From contig NC_079488.1 in assembly GCF_020520425.1 (NCBI RefSeq), positions 32,603,247-32,667,246 of the forward strand: 64,000 bases of DNA. Direction: 5' to 3'. The DNA comes from Spinacia oleracea. Taxonomy: Eukaryota > Streptophyta > Magnoliopsida > Caryophyllales > Amaranthaceae. A program made the position numbers and the translations under genes. This document shows positions 23,036 to 34,749 of this stretch, piece after piece (the first letter of the stretch is position 1; every line of letters begins with the position of its first letter). The notes under the pieces are model-generated. The model did not search any database and had not been told where the DNA came from. It saw only the letters and a list, made by a program, of their open reading frames with translations.

Positions 23036-23275
23036 AATTTTCAACAATCATTTTATACAACTAAATTTTCAATTTTCGAGAACGAAACTTTTTCTAATTT
23101 TCAACAATCATTTTATACAACTAAATTTTCAAGTTTCGAGAACGAAACTTTTTCTAATTTTCAACAATCATTTTATACAACTAAATTTTCAAGTTTCGAG
23201 AACGAAACTTTTCTAATTTTCAACAATCATTTTATACAACTAAATTTTCAAGTTTCGAGGACGAAACTTTTTCTA
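23036..23275 (+). repeat. 60 bp tandem repeat before the purine tract, copy 1
   Basis: Four units of 59-60 bp contain CAACAATCATTTTATACAAC and TTTCGAGAACGAAAC. They end directly before CTAAGGGGGTAAGAA and LTR 2. The third unit is one base shorter, which changes the open frame. The repeated TTCGAGGACGAAAC may be the duplicated end of a former gypsy polyprotein. Confidence 0.9.
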
Positions 23276-23287
23276 AGGGGGTAAGAA

Positions 23288-26080
23288 TGTAATACCCCGA
23301 ATTTTTAAAACTTGATTAATTATGCCTAATTATTTTTATTTAGCTTAAAATCGTTTTAAATCCTAAATTCAAATTTTATTTTAATTAATTAACGAATTTT
23401 ATTGCGATTAAATTTTAATATCGTTACACGCTTTATTTTTAAAAAAAAACATTTATAATTTAATTTTGCGAGCTTAAACTATATTTTTATTTTTATTTCG
23501 AATTTTTTTTTATAATTTCGGAACATTCTTAATTTACTCGAAAACTAAAATTATTTTACGTTATCGATATTTTATAAAAATTATTTCAAACTTATTTTAA
23601 ATAAGGATTCATATTTTTATCAATTTCTAATTATAGCAACAAATTTCAGAAATTTAGCCCAACTAAATGAAATTACCAAAATGCCCCTAAAGAGCAAATT
23701 GACATCTTTCTTCTCTTACTGCTTGTTCCTCACGTATGAACTTGGAAACAATCTTCCCTTATTTCAGTCTTTGTTCATTCCTTGGACCCCAAGGATTTCA
23801 ATTTGTTCTTTACTCTACATGTATACAAAAGCATCCACAATTTCAGTTAGATTCCAATAAAAACAAAGTCCCCTTTCAAATTCCACCACCTCCCTTGTTG
23901 TGTTCCTGTTTTGGACCACCACTGCCTACCATCAACCACCACCATCAGTGGCTTTCGCCACCCTAAATCACCGGTCACCCCACCTGTCTTCATCGCCGGC
24001 AAGAAACCGACCCAAAACATCCACTCCATCTCCCCTGCTTTTCCCTCTTCGCACACCCCTGTTTCTTTCTCTTTTTCTCCTCCGGCGCACCACCAACGGT
24101 GCGACCACCACCCCTCAGCCACCTCCCTTGCTATTGCGCTACTAACCTCGCCGGAAAACCACCGCAGCCACCCCCCGAAACTACCACACCAACGCACAAA
24201 AAAAAATCCCATGTTTTCCCCTGTTTTGCGCGGCCACCCTCCCCCTCCCTTGTTGTTTCTCCGCCGCGGAACCACCTCCGCCACCACCAACTCAGAACCA
24301 CCAACCTCCTCCGTCCCACAGTTCTCGGAGAGCCACCGCTGCCTCCTCCCAGAACCACCCCAAAGCACCCCACAAACTCCCCCTTGTTATTTCCCCTGTT
24401 TTGTGCTCCCCTCCCTCTCTCCCGCCGTTCTTCCGCCGCAAAACAACCACCATCAGCGCCGCAGCTCCGACGCTGCGCCGCCCATCCGACAGCCTTCCTC
24501 CTTCCTCTCCTCCTCCCTTCATGCTCCCTGTTTCGCACCCCATGTCCCTGCCGAGTTCCCTTCCAGAAACCTAAAACCAATCTTGGTTTAAAAACCTTGA
24601 TTCTATTTTTCCTCCAACCCAAACTTAAGTTGGGCCAAATTCACAATTTGGGCTTTAGGTAAGATAATCTAAATTTTCAGATTTTTGATTTATCAATATT
24701 CATGTTTTGATGAATTATTTACTAATAAAATTGGTATTGTTTTTCAAGTTTAATTATCGATTGTACTAAATAAATTATTTGCTTGAATTTACGCAACTTA
24801 AGTAATATTTTCATGAAAATCGATTTATGAAATATATAAATATATTTCGATTGAAATTTCGATTAATAATATTTTCATTAAATTATGAAATTATATTTAT
24901 ATTAAAATTCGTTATTTATAAAATTCTTGACTTATAAAGGTTATGATTTATAAAATATTGATTTTAAATTATTTATCGATTTGGTACTAATTCAAGGATT
25001 TAATATTTTGAAAGAAATTGGACTCGGAGCTCAGGACGAACGAACCAAGGAAAACAAAACCCTTAGCAAAGCGCGAAAGTGAGGTAACGGCTATTGCTAG
25101 TACTCGCAATCCCCTTATAAATGTATTATGAAATTATGACGTTATGATTGAATTTATGAATTAAATGTTTTGATGTGTTTTATGGATTGTGGGATGAAAT
25201 ATGATTTGATTGAGTTTTCTCATAAAATGATGTTTATGCAATGCCATGAAAGAATTGGTATTTTATTGATCCCAGGATCAAAATGATGTTTTATGATCTA
25301 AAAGAGTTATGTTGTTTCAACTGAAATACAAGCCAAGGCTTAGTAAAAATACATAAAACATGATAAAATAAAAGTGAAAGACCTGGTTTGTCTGGCGGTA
25401 TATAAACTACCATCTTCCTATCTATCGGTCATGCATGCACCACGGACACCTGTCCACCCATGGATTACGAGCCCAGGCTCCCATGGTTTATGAGCCTAGG
25501 CTCAGGGCCCAGGCCCATGTTACGATGATGACCCAGGCTCTTATGGGCCAAGGCCCAGTGGAGAATTCCTTCACGGTTCGTACTTGCCGACAACTAGCAT
25601 GTTAATTAAAAGTTATGAATGACGTTTTTCATTAAAAGTTTATGAATGAATTTAATATGATGTTTTATTAAATGTTTTAATTATTTTGTTCTCCCTGTGT
25701 TATTAAATAAAATGAGTTGAAATGAATTTACGTTGCTAGGGTAGTCGTTACTGAGTCTTCGGCTCACCGTTTTGTTTTCCATTTTAGGTACTGCGCGGAT
25801 CGATGGAAACGAGTAGAGGCGAGGAATTTCACTTTAATAATATTCACCTAGTTTATGCTTAAAGTTATAATAGTTTAATTAAAAACTTTTAGTAAGTTAT
25901 GTACTTTTATTTTGAGAATATAAAGGACTATTATATTAAATTGGAGGTTTTTATGGCTTATGTATGATGTTGCCTTGAAAGTTCCAAGACGGAATTACGG
26001 CAGGTAATGTCCCGACCAAATTAGGTTAATCCCGCTGCTAATTATGCTTTAATACTTGAAATAGAGGTCGGGGCGTTACA
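23288..26080 (+). repeat. LTR 2 (shared, middle) of the tandem retroelement
   Basis: It is 2,793 bp. It serves as 3' LTR of unit 1 and 5' LTR of unit 2 with no host DNA between. Near its start it agrees with LTR 3 against LTR 1 (for example AAAAAACATTTATAATT and ACTCGAAAAC). In the middle it agrees with LTR 1 against LTR 3 (for example GGACTCGGAGCTCAGG and ATTATGACGTTATG). Confidence 0.9.
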
Positions 26081-26336
26081 GTTTGGTATTCAGAGCAAAG
26101 GTTCTGGACCATAAGTGCTGAACCTTACGGGTTTTGCGCATAGTAGAATTCAATAGGCTTTAAGCAAAGAGTTTTAAGGAATAAGTTAAAAAGAATATGT
26201 TAAAATCAAGTCAAGTTAAAATGAAATGAGTGTGAGCGTAGGAACGCACGGGATAAAAGGGATTCATTTCTTCTGTTATTGATGTTTTCGTGATTGAATA
26301 TGTTATGTGAAATATCGATTATCGAACTTACCAACG

Positions 26337-26582
26337 ATGCCACGAACGAAGCTCACAACAAAGCGCAACATTCACGATAACGTCGCTCACAATGATGTTC
26401 CCTATGATGATTTCTATGACGAGCAATCTATAGTAGACCCCAAGGAGATGATGGAACGATTAAGAACTGCAAGTACGTTGTCAACTGAAGTGGTCAAAGA
26501 TTCTCGAAAAACGAAAGTCACTAATGCGAACGAAAATGCGTCACTATTTAAAGTTTTCACCCTCGAATCCAACAATCTTTGA
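26337..26582 (+). pseudogene. gag N-terminal remnant, copy 2
   Basis: The 81-codon frame starts at ATG 26,337 and ends at TGA 26,580, with the same protein as the copy at 20,223-20,468. Confidence 0.45.
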
Positions 26583-26664
26583 TCGCAAGCCAATTCGATG
26601 GAATTTAAAAGACTAGATCAATCATACGGATCAACTACTCGAAATTTTCGACATGCTCTAACGA

Positions 26665-26838
26665 ATGGAAGCGAATATCGTGCGAAAAACGAATACTTGT
26701 TATTTATGTCGAGGAAAAGATCATTTCATTAAAGATTGTCCTAAACCACCTCCAACAAATACCGGAACATTAACCTCGACCAATCATGAACGAAACAACA
26801 ACAATGCTAAATCCATCACGCTCGTCAAACGTACGTAA
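26665..26838 (+). pseudogene. gag CCHC zinc-knuckle remnant, copy 2
   Basis: Same 57-residue frame as copy 1, with the knuckle CYLC, RGKDH, FIKDC intact. Confidence 0.7.
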
Positions 26839-29149
26839 TAGATTACATGATAAAAGACAAAGATGACGCCAACGCTGATATTATTTTGATTTAGCCCTCT
26901 CTCGCTTTAGAGTCGAACTTCCCTTGATTTCACGTTTATCGTCATATGTCATGTTATGAGTTCTCTACCCTAGATAGACTAGGCGAAGTTTAAAGCATTA
27001 CTATGTCCTTGAAGAAGTTCAGTTAAGCACGGTTCGAACTCAAAGAATTTGTGGATATGAATTGTTTTGAGGATTTTTTATGGTTACGAAATCTTTAAGG
27101 AGGGTAAAAATATTAGAGTACCAAGAAAGTATAAGGTTGTATTTCATGAGTGGTAGATCACTAATTGAATTGAGATTATTCGAAGTTTAAAGTGCTAACA
27201 TTATGAACTAAAGTGATTCTTGAGTTACCTTTCCGATGAATATTTTTGGTGTTTATAAGTACAAAGGTCTATTATCTAAAAGTTGATTGATATGCCCCTA
27301 TTGATGAAGCTAAGAAGTTATACATAAATGAGTTATGATAAGAGACCAAGTTGAGTTGACCCATGAATAAGATCTTGAGAATTTTACCAAAATAATCTAT
27401 CAAGAATTAGTCTGTCGATAAGGTTTAATGATAGGGTACCGAAAGAACATAAGTTTGTGTTTTAAGTGGCGAGTCACCGATTAAATCAAGGTTATTCAAG
27501 GTTTAAAGCGTGCGAGTATAATTGATTTTTGAGTTACTATTCCGCACCCTTTATAATGATTGTTTTTGTGGTTGCAAGTACCTAAGTGTATTTTCAGATA
27601 TGTTAGGGAAGCTAAGCTAGAATTTTGAAAGTTATGCAAGAATATTATGCGCAACCAAACGTGATTTATGGTGAAAAGATGAAAATGAGTTTACGCATGA
27701 AGCTTTGAGGATTATAACAAAAAGGAGTTATCAAGGATTAGTCTGTCGGTAAGGTTGATGTTATTCTTGGTTTACCTTTTTGCATCTTTCCTATGGATTA
27801 TTTTGTGTATTTATCTAAATGGATGCTCGTTAATCTCCATAGAGGAAGTTGAACTAGAGAATGTAAGGTTTTGCAAAAATGTTGTGAGGAAAAGTATGAT
27901 TTATAGTGAGGACATGAAATTGAGTTTGCGTATAAAGCATTGAAATAAGTTATCAAGAATTCCGTCTATCAGGTTGATGATGTCAATGAATGTTATGAAA
28001 CCCCAAGTGAATTGTGAATGATTGAGGAACGCAATGGAGTTGAGAATAGAAAATCGACAAAATGATATGTCTATAGAACCAGGTAGTCTGAACTGGGTTT
28101 TCTAGGAGCTGGATTGTTTCTGTTAAAGGCACACTTGATGGCTTAGCATTATCCGCAAAACACGAGACTTACATGACTTAAAATATTAAGGATAAATAAC
28201 GAAGTCGCATGTCTAACAATGTAATTCCTGTAATGTGATTGGACTCGAAGCCCTGCAACGAACGTAGTCAACGAAGTTATTCAACGTAGAAGAAAGATCG
28301 GAGATCGAAATCAAAACGTATCGAATAAAGAAAGTCAACGACAAGATTCCTGCAGCAAAGGAGCCAATAGCAAATGGAAACGAAATATTATTCGCCTAAA
28401 AACGATATGATTTACGAATCACGATGTTTTATGAATAAGGTTAATTAATGATGAAAATTTTGGAAGCGATATGCGCTAATTGAGTCTCAAAGTAAGATGT
28501 GTTACCATCACTAGTATATGAATATTATGCTTATGTTAATTGTGCACGTTTCAATTAAGAATTATTTCTTTATGATAGCTTTATGGATTATGTTTACGCT
28601 GGCATGATTGTGTTGATAATAACTAAACGTTATACATGCAAGACATCTCCGATGGAAGTTCTCCTGAGCTCAAAGTACGAGATTGTGATAATAAATAACT
28701 TTTACAATTATTTGAGTATTGCAATTGATAGATAAGTATTTATTTTCATTATATATATATACATATATTTTCAGAATTATAATTTTTCATCGAATGTTAC
28801 TATTTTTGGGGGGAAATATTTTCAAAACAGGATCTCGGAAAGTAAAATGAGAGCCTAGTCTATGCTAACAAGTTTGCCCCTTTTATGTTCTTTGCTCCTC
28901 GATCCTATTATATGAAATCAAGTGGAGATACGAAAGATGATGGCGAAATGTAATTGACCTTAATGACGATTAAGGATCAATATATAATTTTGCCCCTTTT
29001 GCATTCTTTACTCTTCGATTCTAGGTCTCGAGTTGAAGCGGAGTCCAAAAAGATGATGGCGGAATGAAGGCTAGACATTGTCGGGATTGGAATAAAATTA
29101 TGAGATCTTGGTTTTAAAATTTAACATCATACTTTATCCGAATGTTTTC

Positions 29150-29389
29150 AATTTTCAACAATCGTTTTATACAACTAAATTTTCAAGTTCCGAGAACGAA
29201 ACTTTTTCTAATTTTCAACAATCATTTTATACAACTAAATTTTCATGTTTCGAGAACGAAACTTTTTCTAATTTTCAACAATCATTTTATACAACTAAAT
29301 TTTCAAGTTTCGAGAACGAAACTTTTTCTAATTTTCAACAATCATTTTATACAACTAAATTTTCAAGTTTCGAGGACGAAACTTTTTCT
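29150..29389 (+). repeat. 60 bp tandem repeat before the purine tract, copy 2
   Basis: Four full 60 bp units keep one open frame ending SSFEDETFSKGVRM and a TAA inside the start of LTR 3. The unit number matches copy 1, so the expansion predates the array duplication. The first and second units carry private changes (CAAGTTCCGAG, CATGTTTCGAG). Confidence 0.88.
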
Positions 29390-29402
29390 AAGGGGGTAAG
29401 AA

Positions 29403-32194
29403 TGTAATACCCCGAATTTTTAAAACTTGATTAATTATGCCTAATTATTTTTATTTAGCTTAAAATCGTTTTAAATCCTAAATTCAAATTTTATTTTAAT
29501 TAATTAACGAATTTTATTGCGATTAAATTTTAATATCGTTACACGCTTTATTTTTAAAAAAAAACATTTATAATTTAATTTTGCGAGCTTAAACTATATT
29601 TTTATTTTTATTTCGAATTTTTTTTTATAATTTCGGAACATTCTTAATTTACTCGAAAACTAAAATTATTTTACGTTATCGATATTTTATAAAAATTATT
29701 TCAAACTTATTTTAAATAAGGATTCATATTTTTATCAATTTCTAATTATAGCAACAAATTTCAGAAATTTAGCCCAACTAAATGAAATTACCAAAATGCC
29801 CCTAAAGAGCAAATTGACATCTTTCTTCTCTTACTGCTTGTTCCTCACGTATGAACTTGGAAACAATCTTCCCTTATTTCAGTCTTTGTTCATTCCTTGG
29901 ACCCCAAGGATTTCAATTTGTTCTTTACTCTACAGTATACAAAAGCATCCACAATTTCAGTTAGATTCCAATAAAAACAAAGTCCCCTTTCAAATTCCAC
30001 CACCTCCCTTGTTGTGTTCCTGTTTCGGACCACCACTGCCTACCATCAACCACCACCATCAGTGGCTGTCGCCACCCTAAATCACCGGTCACCCCACCTG
30101 TCTTCATCGCCGGCAAGAAACCGACCCAAAACATCCACTCTATCTCCCCTGCTTTTCCCTCTTCGCACACCCCTGTTTCTTTCTCTTTTTCTCCTCCGGC
30201 GCACCACCAACGGTGCGACCACCACCCCTCGGCCACCTCCCTTGCTATTGCGCTACTAACCTCGCCGGAAAACCACCGCAGCCACCCCCCGAAACTACCA
30301 CACCAACGCACAAAAAAAATCCCCTGTTTTCCCCTGTTTCGCGCGGCCACCCTCCCCCTCCCTTGTTGTTTCTCCGCCGCGGAACCACCCCCGCCACCAC
30401 CAACTCAGAACCACCAACCTCCCCCGTCCCACAGTTCTCGGCGAGCCACCGCTGCCTCCTCCCAGAACCACCCCAAAGCACCCCACATACTCCCCCTTGT
30501 TATTTCCCCTGTTTTGTGCTCCCCTCCCTCTCTCCCGCCGTTCTTCCGCCGCAAAACAACCACCATCAGCGCCGCAGCTCCGGCGCTGCGCCGCCCATCC
30601 GACAGCCTTCCTCCTTCCTCTCCTCCTCCCTTCATGCTCCCTGCTTCGCACCCCATGTCCCTGCCGAGTTCCCTTCCAGAAACCCAAAACCAATCTTGGT
30701 TTTAAAACCTTGATTCAATTTTTCCTCCAACCCAAACTTAAGTTGGGCCAAATTCACAATTTGGGCTTTAGGTAAGATAATCTGAATTTTCAGATTTTTG
30801 ATTTATCAATATTCATGTTTTGATGAATTATTTACTAATAAAATTGGTATTGTTTTTCAGGTTTAATTATCGATTGTACTAAATAAATTATTTTCTTGAA
30901 TTTACGCAACTTAAGTAATATTTTCATGAAAATCGATTTATGAAATATATAAATATATTTCGATTGAAATTTCGATTTATAATATTTTCATTAAATTATG
31001 AAATTATATTTATATTAAAATTCGTTATTTATAAAATTCTTGACTTATAAAGGTTATGATTTATAAAATATTAATTTTAAATTATTTATCGATTTGGTAC
31101 TAATTCAAGGATTTAATATTTTGAAAGAAATTGGACTTGGAGCTCAAGACGAACGAACCAAGGAAAACAAAACCCTTAGCAAAGCGCGGAAGTGAGGTAA
31201 CGGCTATTGCTAGTACCCGCAATCCCCTTATAAATGTATTATGAAATTATGATGTTATGATTGAATTTATGAATTAAATGTTTTGATGTGTTTTATGGAT
31301 TGTGGGATGAAATATGATTTGATTGAGTTTTCTCATAAAATGATGTTTATGCAATGCCATGAAAGAATTGATATTTTATTGATCCCATGATCAAAATGAT
31401 GTTTTATGATCTAAAAGAGTTATGTTGTTTCAACTGAAATACAAGCCAAGGCTTAGTAAAAATACATAAAACATGATAAAATGAAAGTGAAAGACCTGGT
31501 TTGTCTGGCGGTATATAAATTTCCATCTTCCTATCTATCGGTCATGCATGCACCACGGACACCTGTCCACCCATGGATTACGAGCCCAGGCTCCCATGGT
31601 TTATGAGCCCAGGCTCAGGGCCCAGGCCCATGTTACGATGATGAGCCTAGGCTCTTATGGGCCCAGGCCCAGTGGAGAATTCCTTCACGGTTCGTACTTG
31701 CCGACAACTAGCATGTTAATTAAAAGTTATGAATGAAGTTTTTCATTAAAAGTTTATGAATGAATTTAATATGACGTTTTATTAAATGTTTTAATTATTC
31801 TGTTCTCCCTGTGTTATTAAATAAAATGAGTTGAAATGAATTTACGTTGCTAGGGTAGTCGTTACTGAGTCTTCGGCTCACCGTTTTGTTTTCCATTTTA
31901 GGTACTGCGCGGATCGATGGAAACGAGTAGAGGCGAGGAATTTCACTTTAATAATATTCACCTAGTTTATGCTTAAAGTTATAATAGTTTAATTAAAAAC
32001 TTTTAGTAAGTTATGTACTTTTATTTTGAGAATATAAAGGACTATTATATTAAATTGGAGGTTTTTATGGCTTATGTATGATGTTGCCTTGAAAGTTCCA
32101 AGACGGAATTACGGCAGGTAATGTCCCGACCAAATTAGGTTAATCCCGCTGCTAATTATGCTTTAATACTTGAAATAGAGGTCGGGGCGTTATA
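29403..32194 (+). repeat. LTR 3 of the tandem retroelement
   Basis: It is 2,792 bp. It ends GGGGCGTTATA rather than GTTACA, a single change at the terminal CA. It is followed by the target duplication GATAA. It carries the most private substitutions in its middle third. Confidence 0.9.
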
Positions 32195-32216
32195 GATAAC
32201 CTATACACACTACTAA

Positions 32217-33033
32217 GGTCTTGTTTTTTTCAACTAATATAGTCTGATTATTTATTCTAGTTTTTTGTATAGTCTGGTCTGAATGTTGTTTACAAGTGTA
32301 TTTTTGTTTTTTCTGGCCAGGTCTGGTATGGTTTGATGTTTCTGGTCTGGTCTGGTCAAATAAGCAATAAGAATAAGGTGAATAGAACAAAACCTAATTA
32401 TTTTTACCACTCATCAAACCATTGTGTAACACCTATATTCACCCATTATTGTGTTAAACAAAATAAAAATATTTCAATCTCATATTAAATGCAATATCCG
32501 TCGTATCGCCCGAGCTAATATTTAGTTAAAAAACAAAAACGCAAGACTGAAGTATGAAAAAAGGCCTTATACGTTATCGCCTTTTGTTTACAGTTTTTTT
32601 TTTGTTTTAGAAGATATAAAAAACCAAATTATAGAAACCACCAAAATAAGTTTCCAAATTTTCATTGTCAGTTTTCTAAATTAACATGATGATTACAGAT
32701 TTATAGGGATGTCAACTTTGAAGTTCAGAATTCAACTTAATTCATATACTTCATACTTTTGAAAATCAAAAAATAAAAAAACCAAAAAATAAAAAACTTG
32801 GCTCGTTCAGTATCACTGTCAGTTTCTAGTTTATGATTTTTAGGCTTTGAAGTCAAGTGATTAAGATTAAATCATGAACTAAGAAATACTCATACTATTA
32901 CCTATAGGTTGTAGTCTATATTAACTGTGTTGATTTTGAAAATTGACAACAAAAAACAAGAGACTACTTTTGTGGTTTTCATATTTTGTAAAAAACACAA
33001 ATCTGGAAACAAAAAAAGGTTACGAACAAGCCC
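32217..33033. mobile_element. MITE-like element, TSD TAA
   Basis: The left end GGTCTTGTTTTT pairs with the inverted right end GGGCTTGTTCGT. TAA flanks both sides (32,214-32,216, 33,034-33,036). The 817 bp interior is non-coding, with several TCTGG repeats near 32,310-32,355. The terminal repeat is short, so confidence is moderate. Confidence 0.5.
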
Positions 33034-33134
33034 TAACTTTTTTGTTTTAGGTCAACAATTAGCTCGATTAAAACATTTCGTCTGACCATCTAACAAAAGA
33101 AATTACACTAAGCGGAGAAAAACCTTCCAATAAT

Positions 33135-33741
33135 GGCCATGTTTGGCAATCGGCTGTTGGCTGTCGGCTATTTTACTTGGCTGGTTTGACTGACTGTTTA
33201 AGTTGGCTGCTTTTGTTGGCTGTTTGACTATTGAAAGTTTACAAATATGTTTGTAAAATCAGTTGTTTGCTTTTAGCTGTAACTATGTAAAATGACATTT
33301 AAGGACATTTAATGGCTTTTATTCAAGTTTTAATAAATACAAGTACTTCGTATTATGTATGGAGTATAACGTAATAACAAATAAATTAAATATAAATTAA
33401 AAATAAATTACTGTAAGAAGTACTATTAATTAGAATATTATTTTACTTATTAATTATTAATTAGTAATTAGTAATTATTAATTAGTACCTATTAATTTTA
33501 ATTTTTAATTATTAGTTAATTAGTACTCCGTAAAAAACAAGGACAAAAAAGTAATTTAGATAGTGAGAAGCCAAAAGCCAACTTCAAAAAGCTAATAACA
33601 CTAGCTTTTTATTTTTGGCGAAAAAGTTGGATTTTCAGCTAGCTAAAAAGCCAGTTACCAAACCTTATTTTTGGCTGTTTGACCAGATTAAAAAGCCAAC
33701 AGCCAAAAGCCAACAAAAAAAGCCATCAACCAAACAGGGCC
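33135..33741. mobile_element. MITE with GGCC[A/C]TGTTTGG ends, TSD AAT
   Basis: The left end GGCCATGTTTGGC pairs with the inverted right end GGCCCTGTTTGG. The subterminal sequence is rich in GGCTGTTGGCTTTT-type words in both orientations. AAT flanks both ends. At 607 bp without coding capacity, it looks PIF/Harbinger-like by TIR style. Confidence 0.65.
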
Positions 33742-33744
33742 AAT

Positions 33745-34330
33745 AAGTAAACGTACATAAAATTTCTCAAACACCCTGATTCCTATCGGAAAATGATTCA
33801 AAAAAGCCCAAATGAAAATGAGAACTGGGGTGAAAATATACACAGACAGAAACAAACAGACTGACATGAGCAAAACAGAACAAAAGACCATCTAATTTCA
33901 GGCTTCTGAACAGAAGCCATGCCCTTACTTGATCTCCCATGTCTACAACTAACAATTTCCCAAACTCACATAGTCACACTCCCACAGTCATACGTATTTT
34001 TCAATTTTTTTTTTTTTCTGTTGGGGAGTGTTAGGTGAATTTTATTCACCTCACATTGTTTTCATTTCCTATTTTAATTAACACAAAACAAAATAGTACT
34101 TGTGTGTTTTGTTTTCGTTTTGTCTCTACTACTATTTGACTTATTTTCCGTGTAGCTAATCCGAGGGGCCGCCTGCTCTATTGGGTTGTAAATGTCGGAC
34201 CACTAAATATAATCTAATAAAATCGTCCCCAACTAAAAAATGGCGGGTAACCGAACCGATCTAATATCACATACAAAATGGCCAAATTGCAAATCAAAAA
34301 TAATTCTGTAGGAGTATAATGTGAGTGTTT
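33745..34330. other. Intergenic DNA, no gene
   Basis: No supportable gene. Minus-strand open frames at 33,688-33,955 overlap the MITE end and have no domain. Confidence 0.5.
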
Positions 34331-34669
34331 GAGCCTGTTTGACAATTTGGTTGTTGGTTGTCGACTATTTCACTTGACTTGTTTGACATGCCGTTTGTGT
34401 TGGCTTTTTTTATGTTGGTTGTTTAATTGTAAATTTTCTTGAAATGTGTTTTGGAAAGTTGGTTGTTTGCTACTAGTTATTAAAAAAATGTAACTAACAA
34501 AATGAAAAGCCAATCGCCAATGTAACAAAATATTATTACTATCTTTTGAGTTTTGACGGAAAAACTTAACAAAGGAAAAAGTCATTTACCAAACATATAT
34601 TATGGCTGTTTAACTACATAAAAAAGCCAATGAAAAAGGCAACAAAAAAACCAAATCCCAAACAAACCC
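34331..34669. mobile_element. Small MITE related to the 33.1 kb element
   Basis: The left end GAGCCTGTTTGACAATTTGG pairs with the inverted right end GGGTTTGTTTGGGATTTGG. TTT sits on both sides. It shares the GGTTGTTGGTTG and TGTTTGAC words with the MITE at 33,135-33,741. Confidence 0.5.
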
Positions 34670-34749
34670 TTTAATTTGTATATATGTGGAAGATCACATA
34701 CGTGGTCGACGCCAAAAATTAAGCTTAGACTATCAACAACGTGAAATTG

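Larger units (their letters stand above)
19967..23287 (+). other. Internal region 1 of the tandem retroelement
   Basis: It starts with GTTTGGTATTCAGAGC, a degenerate initiator-tRNA-Met primer site. It contains two short gag-like frames and then about 2.3 kb without coding signal. It ends in a 60 bp tandem repeat and a short purine tract AAGGGGGTAAGAA. No polymerase domain is detectable in any frame. Confidence 0.85.
26081..29402 (+). other. Internal region 2 of the tandem retroelement
   Basis: It is 3,322 bp and nearly identical to internal region 1. Visible differences are few, for example GATGACGCCAACGCTG for GATGACTCCATTGCTG, and GAAATTTTCGACATG for GAAACTATCGACATG. It has the same primer site, gag scraps, 60 bp repeats and purine tract. 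Confidence 0.85.
17177..32194 (+). mobile_element. Tandem LARD-type LTR retroelement (LTR-int-LTR-int-LTR), TSD GATAA
   Basis: Three LTRs of about 2.79 kb and two internal regions of about 3.32 kb alternate head to tail, giving a period of 6,111-6,115 bp. Each LTR begins TGTAATACCCCGAA and ends GGTCGGGGCGTTACA (the last ends TA). The only 5 bp duplication is GATAA at 17,172-17,176 and 32,195-32,199, so the whole array derives from one insertion later multiplied through its LTRs. The internal regions lack protease, reverse transcriptase and integrase and keep only gag scraps, which fits a non-autonomous large retrotransposon derivative. The terminus sequences and the tail AAGGGGGTAAGAA before each LTR resemble Tekay/Del-type gypsy chromoviruses. 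That lineage call is inference. Confidence 0.92.

Noticed and set aside
22994..23284. Frame across the 60 bp repeats as a real protein
   Set aside because: Periodic translation of a tandem repeat; the frame changes where one unit is 59 bp. Only the tail motif is of interest.
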